Origin: Cytophagales bacterium
GTDB lineage: Bacteria; Bacteroidota; Bacteroidia; Cytophagales; UBA9547
Direction of reading: 5' to 3'
Length of the DNA stretch: 25,265 nt
Assembly (NCBI GenBank): GCA_025360395.1
Contig: JANYCH010000287.1
Span: forward strand, 1 to 25,265
Shown here: one piece after another, positions 14,179 to 23,053 of the stretch
Layout: each line of letters starts with the position of its first letter
How positions within the stretch are numbered: position 1 is the stretch's first letter
The notes under the pieces: generated by a model
What the model saw: only the letters and a program-made list of their open reading frames with translations
Told to the model about the DNA's origin: nothing
Databases searched by the model: none
Program-made: the position numbers and the translations under genes

Positions 14179-17028
14179 ATGCTAAAAATTTCTATTCAAA
14201 AAACAAAATTTCTTGCAATTGCCATTTTGTTATGCTGCAATTTCTTTGCCAGCGCTCAAACTCCCGTAGCTAAATACGGCCAACTTAAAATCTTTAATGG
14301 AAAAGTAGCTGATGCAAATGGCAATCCGGTAGTTCTTAGAGGTGTTTCTTTATTTTGGAGCGGATATTCTGAAGGTGCCCCATTTTACAATGCTGCGACA
14401 ATAAAATGGTTAAGGGATGACTGGTGTGTTGATGTTGTAAGGGCATCAATGTCTGTTGAGACCGGAAATACAAATTACGTAGGTAATCCGGGTGCAGAAT
14501 ATGCAAAAATTAAAACTGTAATAGATGCTTGTATTGCAAATGGCCTTTATGTGGTAGTGGATTTTCACTCACATAATGCCAATAATTACAAAGCGCAGGC
14601 TAATCAATTCTTTACTGATATAGCAACTGCTTATGGAAATACACCAAACGTCCTTTATGAACCATTTAATGAACCGGTAACTCAAAGTTGGTCAGGTGTT
14701 GTGAAGCCTTATCTTAATGAGATAATACAAACTATCAGGGCGAAGGATCCGGATAACATTATTATTTGTGGTACAACTAATTTTTCTCAAGACGTTGATA
14801 TAGCTGCTAATGACCAGGTTACTGGAACAAATATTGCTTATACTCTTCACTATTATGCAAATTCTCATCAAGGTTCATTAAGACAAAAAGCTACAAATGC
14901 TTTAAATAAAGGCGTTGCCCTTTTTGTAACTGAATATGGTACAACAAATGCCTCCGGTGATGGTGGTTATAACCCAAATGAAGCACAAGTATGGTGGGAT
15001 TATGTTGAAGCAAATAAGTTAAGTAATATAAACTGGTCTATTGGTAATAAAGGAGAAACTTCTGCAATCCTGACACAAGGAACCAATCAGCCTGATAATT
15101 GGAATTCTAACCAAATAACCCAGTCAGGAGCCTTGGTTAAAGCTTACATAAAGGGCAAATGTAATGTAGTTGTTCCTTCTGGTTCTATAACACTATCTTT
15201 TACAGGTGGTAAAACCCAGTTTAAAAAAGGGGATGCTGTTACAATTACTGCTACAGCGACAGTATCAACAGGGACAATTGCGAAAGTTGAATTTTACAGT
15301 AATGGCACTTTGCTGGGAATCGGAACTGGCACTACACCAACTTCCACCTATTCTTCTTCAACCTTACCTTCAGGTGGGCTGAATATCACAGCTAAATCTT
15401 ACACTAGCACTGGGGCTTTAATTGGGGTATCACAAAACTATACTATTAGCATAGTAGGTTCATCAAATGTTTCAACTACTGGGGTAACAGACCAATTTGA
15501 ATCTGCAACTCAATATTCTGAAATTACCGGTGCATTAAATAGCCCTACTTGTTCAAATGCAAACACTGCTGCAGCAACAGGAGTATTTTGGTTTGATGAT
15601 GTAGATCCTGCAACACCTTTCAAGGCGACTTATACCAGGGCTGGTGATGGTAAACTTAAATATGTTATTTCTCAGGCATTTAATTCTTACAATGTTGTTG
15701 GCTTTAACTTTGGTGAATATTGCGCTGCTGGTGCGAAGAAAAAATATACGCTTGACCTCACAAAAAACGCGGTTTTAAAATTAACAGTAAGTGCCCCTGC
15801 GACTAACGTCACAACCCTTGACCTGAAAATTCAAATGAAAGATGAAGATGGTACTTCAATTGTTATAAATAAAGCTGTTTTAAAACCAGATGGAACAGTA
15901 GACAAAACAAAAGATTCGAAATGGTATAAATATGAAATTGGTTTTAGCAAGAACCATGATGTTCCTGACTATCAATCTTTAGCCCCAGGGACCACATCAA
16001 ATTTTACCTTTGATTTTAAAAACGCATTGACAATTCAAAATCCTTTAAGCCCTACTTTTCCTGCGGATATCAATAATAACAATACTGATTTTGATTTTAG
16101 TAAAGTTGTAGAAGTTATTATTATACCAGTAAATAGTGAAGATGATTTAGAGCCAACATTTCGTCGTTTAGCTTTTACAGACCAACAGATTATATTTTCT
16201 GGACTTACTTTAGGGGATCCCTCACTTGGTGTTGATATTTGTACTACACCACCTGCTGCAGTTCCACAAAATGTATCTTATTGCCAGGATGCTACCGATG
16301 CAACAGAGTTATCTGCAATAGGGATTTTGGGCCTTACTCAGAAATGGTATACGACTGCAACAGGCGGTACAGGAGGAGATGTTGTTCCAATACCTTCTAC
16401 TAATACACCTGGTAAAACAACTTATTATGTAAGCCAGGCAACCTCAAGCACTTCTACTTGTGAAGGACCTCGTTCTGCTCTGGATGTAACAGTTGTTGCT
16501 GCACCGACTGCAAATGCTGGTGTTGCCCAGACGAATGCCAAAGGCCCTTCTGTTACTTTAACAGGTTCAGGTTCAGCTGTAGGTACATGGAAATTAGTTT
16601 CTGGTCAACCTGGTACAACTGTATCTTTTGCTCCTTCAGCTAATGCTGCCACTGTAACTGCAAATGGTTTGTCAGTTCTTGGTAATTACACATTTAGTTA
16701 TACTGTGCCAGGTACTGCCCCTTGTGTTACTACTGCTTCTAATGTTGTTGTTACTGTAACTACAATCACTGCTTTGGAGAATGATGCCTACCTGAATGAA
16801 AACATTGAAATCTATCCTAATCCTGCAACTGATAACTTATTTGTTAATCTGAGCAAGGTGAATGGTTCTAAATCAATGAAAATGATGGATATGTTTGGTA
16901 AGGTTGTATTTGAGTCTTCAAACCAAAGTTCTGTTAATGTTGACATGTCTAATTTAAACAAAGGTATGTACATCGTTCAAATTCAATCTGAATCTGGCAA
17001 ATTGTCAAGAACAGTTATTAAACAATAA
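14179..17028 (+). CDS. secreted GH5 endoglucanase with accessory domains and T9SS sorting signal
   Basis: 949 residues, a modular cellulase hydrolysing beta-1,4-glucan. Order: signal peptide (1-27, ending ASAQ); GH5 catalytic TIM barrel (about 32-328) with R54, R88, the acid/base E165 in FNEP, H224 in LHYY and the nucleophile E252 in TEYG, most like subfamily 2; a bacterial Ig-like domain (about 335-427, VEFYSNGTLLG); a beta-rich module of about 260 residues (430-688) that I cannot assign but that resembles a jelly-roll carbohydrate-binding module; an Ig_7-like domain (about 692-773, WYTTATGGTGG); a PKD/Ig-like domain (about 776-862); and a T9SS type A sorting domain (865-949, IEIYPNPATDNLFVN ... 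KGMYIVQI). It is thus exported by Sec, crosses the outer membrane by T9SS, and the C-terminal domain is cleaved. It is monocistronic, ended by a strong terminator. Confidence 0.94.
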   Translation: MLKISIQKTKFLAIAILLCCNFFASAQTPVAKYGQLKIFNGKVADANGNPVVLRGVSLFWSGYSEGAPFYNAATIKWLRDDWCVDVVRASMSVETGNTNYVGNPGAEYAKIKTVIDACIANGLYVVVDFHSHNANNYKAQANQFFTDIATAYGNTPNVLYEPFNEPVTQSWSGVVKPYLNEIIQTIRAKDPDNIIICGTTNFSQDVDIAANDQVTGTNIAYTLHYYANSHQGSLRQKATNALNKGVALFVTEYGTTNASGDGGYNPNEAQVWWDYVEANKLSNINWSIGNKGETSAILTQGTNQPDNWNSNQITQSGALVKAYIKGKCNVVVPSGSITLSFTGGKTQFKKGDAVTITATATVSTGTIAKVEFYSNGTLLGIGTGTTPTSTYSSSTLPSGGLNITAKSYTSTGALIGVSQNYTISIVGSSNVSTTGVTDQFESATQYSEITGALNSPTCSNANTAAATGVFWFDDVDPATPFKATYTRAGDGKLKYVISQAFNSYNVVGFNFGEYCAAGAKKKYTLDLTKNAVLKLTVSAPATNVTTLDLKIQMKDEDGTSIVINKAVLKPDGTVDKTKDSKWYKYEIGFSKNHDVPDYQSLAPGTTSNFTFDFKNALTIQNPLSPTFPADINNNNTDFDFSKVVEVIIIPVNSEDDLEPTFRRLAFTDQQIIFSGLTLGDPSLGVDICTTPPAAVPQNVSYCQDATDATELSAIGILGLTQKWYTTATGGTGGDVVPIPSTNTPGKTTYYVSQATSSTSTCEGPRSALDVTVVAAPTANAGVAQTNAKGPSVTLTGSGSAVGTWKLVSGQPGTTVSFAPSANAATVTANGLSVLGNYTFSYTVPGTAPCVTTASNVVVTVTTITALENDAYLNENIEIYPNPATDNLFVNLSKVNGSKSMKMMDMFGKVVFESSNQSSVNVDMSNLNKGMYIVQIQSESGKLSRTVIKQ

Positions 17029-17046
17029 TATCTGAATGCTTTTAAT

Positions 17047-17080
17047 AAAAAGACTTGCTGAAAGGCAGGTCTTTTTTTTT
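17047..17080 (+). terminator. strong intrinsic terminator of the cellulase gene
   Basis: Arms at 17047-17058 and 17065-17076 pair over 12 bp (one G-T) around the 6-nt loop TGAAAG, with nine T at 17072-17080. It lies 19 nt after the cellulase stop and separates it from the histidine kinase gene. Confidence 0.88.
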
Positions 17081-17151
17081 GTTTACATCTGAATGAATTC
17101 AATTTTTATTAAGTTCATGCGACTATTTAATATTAGTCTTAAAACTTGTAA

Positions 17152-18318
17152 ATGAATATTTACGATAATAAAGCTTTTCTCAAATCCCTTATAGTAATTG
17201 TTGCCCTGGCATTGGCAGGGTTGTCTTTGTGGTATACCAATGTTTTGGTAAACAATCTTGCCCAAAGGGAGCAAAGGCTTATTGACTTATATGCAAAGGG
17301 ATTAAAGACATTGGTAAGTGAAAATACAAGCGATAACCTTTCCTTTTTGTTTAATGAGATAATAGAGACGAATGATTTTATTCCAGTAATACTAACAGAT
17401 GATAAACGCCAAATAATCAATACTAAAAACATTCACATCAAATCAAATTGGGATAAGCAAAAAAAGGAAAAATTCTTTAAATCGAAACTTCTTGAACTTC
17501 AGAATTCCCACGGACCTATAAAGCTTGAAATTGCGCCAGGTGTTGTAAATTACATCTATTACGGTGATTCTGAATTGCTTAACCAGTTAAAATATTATCC
17601 TTATATTCAACTTGGTGTCATTGCCCTATTTGCCTTTTTAACTTATTTATTGTTTAGCTATACTCGAAATGCTGAACAAAACAGGGTATGGGCCGGAATG
17701 GCCAAAGAAACTGCACATCAATTGGGTACGCCAATCTCTTCCCTGATGGCATGGGTAGAGTTATTTAAGTCTGATGTTTTGTTAAAAGATCACTTTGCCA
17801 TTCCCGAGCTTGAAAAGGATATTAAAAGATTAGATACTGTTACTGCAAGGTTTTCCAACATTGGCTCTAAGCCCATATTGAAAGAAGAAATATTGGAAGA
17901 CGTAGTACAGGAATCGGTAAGTTATCTTCAATTAAGAATATCAAATAAGATTAAAATTTCCCTTCATTCAGAACTTGCTTCTCAAACTAAAGTGCTGATA
18001 AACAAACCCTTATTTGAGTGGGTATTAGAAAATTTATGTAAAAATGCTGTTGATGCTATGTCAGGAAGTGGCAAATTAGATATTTATCTACAGCAGGATA
18101 ATTTAAAAAGGATTTTAATTGATGTTCAGGACACTGGGAAAGGAATTGCCAAAAATAAAATTAAGGAAGTATTCCGTCCTGGTTTTACCACAAAAAAAAG
18201 AGGTTGGGGGCTTGGATTAACACTGGCGAAAAGAATTATTGAAAGTTACCATAAGGGGCAAATTTTTGTTAAAAGTTCAGAAATTGATAAAGGAACTACA
18301 TTCAGAATGGTTTTATGA
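17152..18318 (+). CDS. membrane sensor histidine kinase (orphan)
   Basis: 388 residues. Two membrane segments (about 11-30 and 151-170) enclose a ~120-residue periplasmic sensor region without a recognisable domain. The cytoplasmic part has an H box AKETAHQLGTPISSL with the phosphoacceptor H189, N box ENLCKNAVDAM (293-303), G1 box DTGKGI (327-332), F box FRPGFTTKKRG and G2 box GWGLGL (351-356). All kinase motifs look intact. No response regulator gene is adjacent, so its partner is unknown. Its TGA stop overlaps the ATG of the DPP IV gene by 4 nt (ATGA), so the two are coupled. The HQLGTP H box is common in Bacteroidota kinases. What it senses is unknown; the link with an exported peptidase hints at peptide nutrition or envelope state (inference). 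Confidence 0.9.
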   Translation: MNIYDNKAFLKSLIVIVALALAGLSLWYTNVLVNNLAQREQRLIDLYAKGLKTLVSENTSDNLSFLFNEIIETNDFIPVILTDDKRQIINTKNIHIKSNWDKQKKEKFFKSKLLELQNSHGPIKLEIAPGVVNYIYYGDSELLNQLKYYPYIQLGVIALFAFLTYLLFSYTRNAEQNRVWAGMAKETAHQLGTPISSLMAWVELFKSDVLLKDHFAIPELEKDIKRLDTVTARFSNIGSKPILKEEILEDVVQESVSYLQLRISNKIKISLHSELASQTKVLINKPLFEWVLENLCKNAVDAMSGSGKLDIYLQQDNLKRILIDVQDTGKGIAKNKIKEVFRPGFTTKKRGWGLGLTLAKRIIESYHKGQIFVKSSEIDKGTTFRMVL

Positions 18319-20483
18319 AATTTAGATTTGTTATCTGTTTAGTGCATGTAATTTTTCTTAATGCGTATGGTCAATTGACACTTGAAGATATTTTCTTGTC
18401 ATCAAAGTACAGGGAAAAGCATCCGGAAAATTTGAGGTTCATGAAAGACGACAGTTTCTATACTGTCCAGGAAGGCAACTCAGTTTTGAAAAAAGAAACT
18501 TTAACAGGCAAAGTAGTAGATACTTTGATTACTAAAACAGATACATTAAACCGAGGTAAGTTTAATTTTTTTGATTATAATCTTTCTCCAAATGAAAACT
18601 ATCTTGTATTATCTGGTAATAAGGTGAGTATTTACCGAAGGTCCTTCTTGGCGGATATTCTGATTTATAATTTGAAGGATAAAACTTTCAGAAGAATGCT
18701 TCTTCCGGATAAGACCTCCGATAAGGTTGGAAATGTGGAGATCTCACCTGATGAAAAAAAAGTGTCGTTCACTTATCAAAACAATTTGTATGTTTTAGAT
18801 CTATCGAGCAATGAAACTGAACAGGTTACACATGATGGAACAAAGAATTTTATTATAAATGGAAGTGCTGATTGGGTTTACGAAGAGGAGTTTGAATTTA
18901 CAAAGGCTTATGAATGGTCAAATAACTCCAAGATGTTAGCCTTTTTAAAATTTGATGAATCTCGTGTCCCTGATTACAACATGCAAAAATGGATGGGTTT
19001 ATATCCCGAAAATTATGTTTACAAATATCCTAAAGCTGGTGAGATTAATGCGAAGGTTAGCTTACATGTATTCAACTTAGAAAGAAAGGTTACTAATACA
19101 ATCCTTACTGATTCTTTAAATTGCTATTATTTACCTCGGTTCAGATGGGCTGGGAAATCAAACAGAATCTTATTTTTTTCTTTAAACAGACAGCAAACTA
19201 ACTTAACAATTCAGCAGTACAATCCTGACCTTGATAAGAAATTTAATATTTTATTTAAGCAATTTCCCAATTCAATAGAACTTGACAAGGAATTGTTTTA
19301 TTCTGAAAGATTAAATACCCTTTTTATTTCAGGTAAGGTTGTCAATGAAAACGGATTGTATTCCATTAAGTGCGATAATAATGCTGCTTTTAAAAAATTG
19401 ATTAATTACAATGATTTGGAAATCGATTATTGGGATGAAAACAAACAAAGTTTATTTTTTAATGCCCCTGATCAAAGTCCAGAAGAAAGAGCACTTTTCA
19501 GGTTAAACCTCAAATCAAATAAGACTGAAAAGTTATCAATAAATTCGGGCACACATAATATATCAGTAAGTACGAGGGGTAATTTTTATATTGTAGCTAA
19601 AAGCGCCAGCGGACAGCCATCTTCTTTTACTTTGTTTGATGGAAAAACCAATAAAAAATTGAGAGTTTTGGAGGACAATCGAATATTAAAAAGTAACATA
19701 GAAAATCTCCACTTACCGGTACAATCATTCACTTCTTTTAAAACTTCAGAGGGCTACAATTTAAATGGATGGATAATTAAACCTCCAACATTTGACAGTA
19801 CTCAAAAATATCCCCTTATTATGTTTGTTTATGGAGGGCCAGGATCTCAGATGGTCAAAAATGCCTGGGGAGGAAGTTATTATTTATGGCACCAATTTCT
19901 GGCAAGTAAGGGTTTTATTGTGGCGTGTTTTGACGGAAGGGGAACAGGAGGTAAGCAGGTTGCATTTAGAAATATTACATACGGGAAATTAGGGGAGTTA
20001 GAAACCAAGGATCAGATAGAGGTTGCCAGGCACCTTGCTAAATTTTCTTATATAGACAGTACCCAAATTGGCATTTGGGGATGGAGTTTTGGAGGTTATC
20101 TCTCTACCAATAGTTTATTAAGAGGAGCAGAAATTTTCAAGGCCGCAATTGCTGTTGCACCTGTAACATCCTGGCGGTTTTACGACACTATTTACAGTGA
20201 GAGGTATCTGGGACTTCCAACTGATAATGCAGTTGGTTATGATAATAATTCGCCTGTAATGTATGCGGATAAACTTAAGGGAAAGTACCTGCTTATACAT
20301 GGAACTTCAGACGATAATGTCCATATTCAGAATACATTTGCAATGCAGGAGGCATTAATAAGGGCTGGGAAAGAGTTTGAAACTTTTATTTATCCCAATA
20401 AAAACCACGGGATATCGGGTGGAAATACCAGGTACCATCTTTATTCCAAAATGTTAGAGTTCTGGAATAGAAACTTAAAATAG
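18315..20483 (+). CDS. dipeptidyl peptidase IV family protein (S9B)
   Basis: 722 residues. A signal peptide (MKFRFVICLVHVIFLNAYGQ) exports it to the periplasm or beyond; no T9SS domain is seen, so a periplasmic site is likely. Residues about 40-470 form the beta-propeller, containing the DWVYEEEF motif (186-193) whose Glu pair E191/E192 grips the free N-terminus of the substrate in DPP IV. Residues 475-722 are the alpha/beta hydrolase domain with the triad S591 (GWSFGGY), D666 (GTSDDNVH) and H698 (NKNHGIS). It should remove N-terminal dipeptides, typically X-Pro or X-Ala, from peptides. Specificity is inferred from the Glu motif. It overlaps the upstream histidine kinase by 4 nt and ends 9 nt from murF's stop, tail to tail. 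Confidence 0.94.
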   Translation: MKFRFVICLVHVIFLNAYGQLTLEDIFLSSKYREKHPENLRFMKDDSFYTVQEGNSVLKKETLTGKVVDTLITKTDTLNRGKFNFFDYNLSPNENYLVLSGNKVSIYRRSFLADILIYNLKDKTFRRMLLPDKTSDKVGNVEISPDEKKVSFTYQNNLYVLDLSSNETEQVTHDGTKNFIINGSADWVYEEEFEFTKAYEWSNNSKMLAFLKFDESRVPDYNMQKWMGLYPENYVYKYPKAGEINAKVSLHVFNLERKVTNTILTDSLNCYYLPRFRWAGKSNRILFFSLNRQQTNLTIQQYNPDLDKKFNILFKQFPNSIELDKELFYSERLNTLFISGKVVNENGLYSIKCDNNAAFKKLINYNDLEIDYWDENKQSLFFNAPDQSPEERALFRLNLKSNKTEKLSINSGTHNISVSTRGNFYIVAKSASGQPSSFTLFDGKTNKKLRVLEDNRILKSNIENLHLPVQSFTSFKTSEGYNLNGWIIKPPTFDSTQKYPLIMFVYGGPGSQMVKNAWGGSYYLWHQFLASKGFIVACFDGRGTGGKQVAFRNITYGKLGELETKDQIEVARHLAKFSYIDSTQIGIWGWSFGGYLSTNSLLRGAEIFKAAIAVAPVTSWRFYDTIYSERYLGLPTDNAVGYDNNSPVMYADKLKGKYLLIHGTSDDNVHIQNTFAMQEALIRAGKEFETFIYPNKNHGISGGNTRYHLYSKMLEFWNRNLK

Positions 20484-20492
20484 ATAAGCAGA

Positions 20493-21770
20493 TTATAAAA
20501 CGTCAATCAATTTTTCCAGAGCCATTCCCCTGGACCCTTTTAATAATATTGTGCAGTTTTCTAATTCATTATGATTGAGCCAGTTAGATAGCTGCTCTCG
20601 AGTATCATAAAAGTAGACTTCAGGAAAAGAGGCTCTGTGCTTACAGAACTCAGAGCCACAAGCAAAAAGAAACTTGAAAATTTTTGAAGAAGCCACTTGT
20701 AGCATTCTTAAATGTTCAGCATCAGAATAATTGCCCAGTTCAAACATGTCACCCAAAATGGCTACTTTGTTTGGAGCATCCATTAGGCCCAAATTTTGGA
20801 TAGCCATTTCCATAGATGATGGATTTGCATTATAAGCATCCAGAAGCAATGTGTTTTTAGATGTTTTTAATATTTGGGACCGGTTATTAGAAGGTTGATA
20901 TTCTTCTATAGCTTTAATAGTCTCGCTTTCAGTCACTCCAAAATATAAACCAATTGACAGGGCAACCGCCACATTGTCGAAATTATATGCTCCTGGGAGT
21001 TGGGTGTTTATGATTTTTCCAGATCCGGTTTCTAATTTGATGAAAAACCTGTTTTCAATGATTTTTAATCCTTCCGGCGGATAGGGGATAGGCAAAGCAA
21101 ACCTTGAAGCCATTTCAGAAACAGACTTGTCGCATTTATTGTAAAAAACGTTTTTGCCAAATTTCAGAATGTGCAAAAATAATTCATTGTGTCCGATTGC
21201 AACGTTTTCAAAAGTCTCATAACCTTCCAGATGGTCCATTCCAACATTCGTAATCAATCCATAATCTGGGTTTGATATTTTGGCCAAAATATCAATTTCC
21301 TTCAAATGATTGGCCCCTAATTCCAATACTATTTTTTCAGTATCTTCAGGTATCGAAAGCAGTGTTAATGGTACTCCAATATGATTATTGAGATTACCTT
21401 GAGTTGCGAAAGTTTTGAACTTAGAAGATAATACCTTGTATATCAGTTCTTTGGTAGTTGTTTTTCCATTAGAGCCTGTAACAGCAATAATAGGGGCTTT
21501 TAGTGTTTTTCGATAGGCACTTGCTAGTTGCTGCAACGCATTAAGACTATTCTCAACCTTAACTGTTTTCTCGGGATTCGTGTCGACATCTTCATCTACC
21601 ACTACAATTGATGCACCTTTAGAGATTGCTTCTGAAGCAAATAAATTACCATTGAAGTTATCACCTTTCAGGGCAAAATAAATTGAGCCTTCCTTAATTT
21701 TTCTGGTATCGGTAGATACTTGTTTAGTTTTAAGAAATTGGGATAGAAGAAAAGCTATTTTTTCTGGCAT
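20493..21770 (-). CDS. murF: UDP-N-acetylmuramoyl-tripeptide:D-Ala-D-Ala ligase
   Basis: Adds D-Ala-D-Ala to the UDP-MurNAc-tripeptide, the last cytoplasmic step in building the peptidoglycan precursor. 425 residues, normal length. Mur ligase layout: N-terminal substrate domain (1-90, STDTRKIKEGSIYFALKG), central ATPase domain with P loop TGSNGKTTTKE (98-108), QGNLNNHIGVPLTLL and the ELGANHLKEI metal/substrate loop, and C-terminal ligase domain with DAYNANPSSM and LGDMFELG, all MurF rather than MurC/D/E signatures. Its ATG overlaps the TAA of gcvH by one base (TAATG), so it is translated from the gcvH transcript. It lies away from the usual mur-fts cluster, as far as this window shows. Confidence 0.96.
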   Translation of the reverse strand: MPEKIAFLLSQFLKTKQVSTDTRKIKEGSIYFALKGDNFNGNLFASEAISKGASIVVVDEDVDTNPEKTVKVENSLNALQQLASAYRKTLKAPIIAVTGSNGKTTTKELIYKVLSSKFKTFATQGNLNNHIGVPLTLLSIPEDTEKIVLELGANHLKEIDILAKISNPDYGLITNVGMDHLEGYETFENVAIGHNELFLHILKFGKNVFYNKCDKSVSEMASRFALPIPYPPEGLKIIENRFFIKLETGSGKIINTQLPGAYNFDNVAVALSIGLYFGVTESETIKAIEEYQPSNNRSQILKTSKNTLLLDAYNANPSSMEMAIQNLGLMDAPNKVAILGDMFELGNYSDAEHLRMLQVASSKIFKFLFACGSEFCKHRASFPEVYFYDTREQLSNWLNHNELENCTILLKGSRGMALEKLIDVL

Positions 21771-22150
21771 TAAGCTCCAATCAATTGTGTATAAGTATCA
21801 ACTGACATCAAATTTTCGATTTCTGAAGAATTGCTCAGTTTGATTTTAATAATCCACCCTTCTCCATAGGGATCATTATTTACAAGTTCAGGTGTACTGT
21901 TAAGCTTATTATTAAATTCAATTATTTCACCTGATGCAGGGATAAATAAGTCAGAAACAGTTTTGACAGCTTCTACTGTTCCAAATATCTCGTCTTGTTT
22001 TAGATTTTTCCCTAAGGAGTTAACATCCATATAAACTATGTCGCCAAGTTCTTTTTGTGCAAAGTCAGTTATGCCGATCGTAGCAGTGTCTCCTTCAACT
22101 TTTATCCACTCGTGTTCTTTGGTATATTTTAATCCTGATGGAAAATTCAT
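21770..22150 (-). CDS. gcvH: glycine cleavage system H protein
   Basis: 126 residues, normal length. A lipoyl carrier that shuttles the aminomethyl group of glycine between the P, T and L proteins in the glycine cleavage system. The lipoylated lysine is K63 in GTVEAVKTVSD, with the typical KYTKEHEWIKVEGD start and GIIDFAQ-like ITDFAQKELGDIVYMD block. It heads a unit with murF, with which it shares a 1-nt overlap. The other gcv genes are not in the window. The promoter upstream is the best match to the Bacteroidota consensus seen here. No riboswitch-like structure for glycine lies in the short leader (about 15 nt). Confidence 0.97.
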   Translation of the reverse strand: MNFPSGLKYTKEHEWIKVEGDTATIGITDFAQKELGDIVYMDVNSLGKNLKQDEIFGTVEAVKTVSDLFIPASGEIIEFNNKLNSTPELVNNDPYGEGWIIKIKLSNSSEIENLMSVDTYTQLIGA

Positions 22151-22169
22151 AAATACTTAATGTTTGACC

Positions 22170-22200
22170 CAAAATTAGAATGTTTCAGATATTCTTCAAA
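22170..22200 (-). promoter_or_regulatory. predicted promoter for gcvH-murF
   Basis: On the minus strand TTTG (22200-22197), a 19-nt spacer and TAATTTTG (22177-22170) match the Bacteroidota consensus TTTG-N19-21-TAnnTTTG exactly, ending 19 nt before the gcvH ATG. Confidence 0.65.
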
Positions 22201-22234
22201 GTTTTATTATTGTTGACGATATCAAGGAATAAAT

Positions 22235-22254
22235 CCTTAATTAACTAATTAAGG
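22235..22254. repeat. palindrome in the divergent gcvH / 22317 intergenic region
   Basis: CCTTAATTA and TAATTAAGG form a perfect 9-bp inverted repeat around AC. It sits about 35 bp upstream of the gcvH -33 box and 62 bp before the start codon at 22317, so it could be an operator for either gene. No T tract follows, which argues against a terminator. Confidence 0.45.
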
Positions 22255-22316
22255 TATTTGGTTTAATTATCTAAAATTATTAAATATAAGTTTCTTAAAT
22301 CCCAGTTTTTTTTCCT

Positions 22317-23036
22317 ATGTATTTAATAGTTACTTTTGATGAAAAACCTGGCTTTTTGGCTCATATAAAAAAAATTACAGTTAAGTCTTTTGTTGCAAAC
22401 AAGGACATGGGTTCTTGTCTGGAGTATTCAGAAGGCTATCAGAAAATTATTACAGAACAAGGTATTAACCATGCTTACATTAAAAGGCATCAATGGATGC
22501 AATCGGACGGCATTTATGGAATTTTAGCTGAAAATGACGGTCATGTTATTGGCGGGGTGATCCTATTTATACCTGTCGATAAATTCAGTTTCCCTTATGA
22601 AGATGTAACTAATTTCTCAAATAAAAGCAAGAAAAAAACTCCATTTATCCATCAGGAAGGTACTGGTGAACTTTTTGCTCTATGGCATGCAAACCAAGTA
22701 GCCGGATGGGGTCTGAGTTATATTTTGTTGAAGGCTGGTCTTGCACTTTCAATTAAACTTGGATTGAAAAAGACTTTGTACCTTTCAGCAGATTTTAATT
22801 TAAGATTGATAGATAAATTAGGTTTTGAACCTGAACTTGAGAATGATGTACCTATAACATATGTTTTACAGCAGGCTTCCATTAAAACCGTAATTACTCT
22901 GAATTCTTTTTGCTCAGATAACGAATTTGTTGCAAGACAGCAAAAGATAGATATAATAGAATTGGCCAAATCAGGTGTTTCTGTTAAATTAGAATCAGTA
23001 TTAGGTAAAAACCTTGAAGTAGAATATCACATTTAG
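22317..23036 (+). CDS. GNAT-like acyltransferase (tentative)
   Basis: 239 residues, no signal peptide or membrane segment, cytoplasmic. The central part has the order of a GNAT acyltransferase fold: a beta hairpin (YGILAENDGHVIGGVILFIP, about 67-86), a strand GELFALWHA, a pyrophosphate-loop-like VAGWGLSYILLKAGLAL (about 138-154) and then SADFNLRLIDKLGFEPE (about 162-178), which resembles the motif B 'N..LY.KLGFE' ending. An N-terminal segment and a C-terminal ~50-residue extension are not typical. Neither substrate nor donor can be named. It lies 17 nt upstream of the ABC permease gene on the same strand, so they are probably one transcript. The family call is moderate; it could be a divergent acyltransferase-like protein of another group. 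Confidence 0.5.
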   Translation: MYLIVTFDEKPGFLAHIKKITVKSFVANKDMGSCLEYSEGYQKIITEQGINHAYIKRHQWMQSDGIYGILAENDGHVIGGVILFIPVDKFSFPYEDVTNFSNKSKKKTPFIHQEGTGELFALWHANQVAGWGLSYILLKAGLALSIKLGLKKTLYLSADFNLRLIDKLGFEPELENDVPITYVLQQASIKTVITLNSFCSDNEFVARQQKIDIIELAKSGVSVKLESVLGKNLEVEYHI

Positions 23037-23053
23037 AATATTGCTCCCGATTA

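Noticed and set aside
21036..22350. Sixteen-base exact repeat TTTGATGAAAAACCTG at 21036-21051 and 22335-22350
   Set aside because: Both copies lie in coding sequence (opposite strand of murF; start of the GNAT-like gene) in unrelated contexts. In AT-rich DNA of this length one such match is not surprising.
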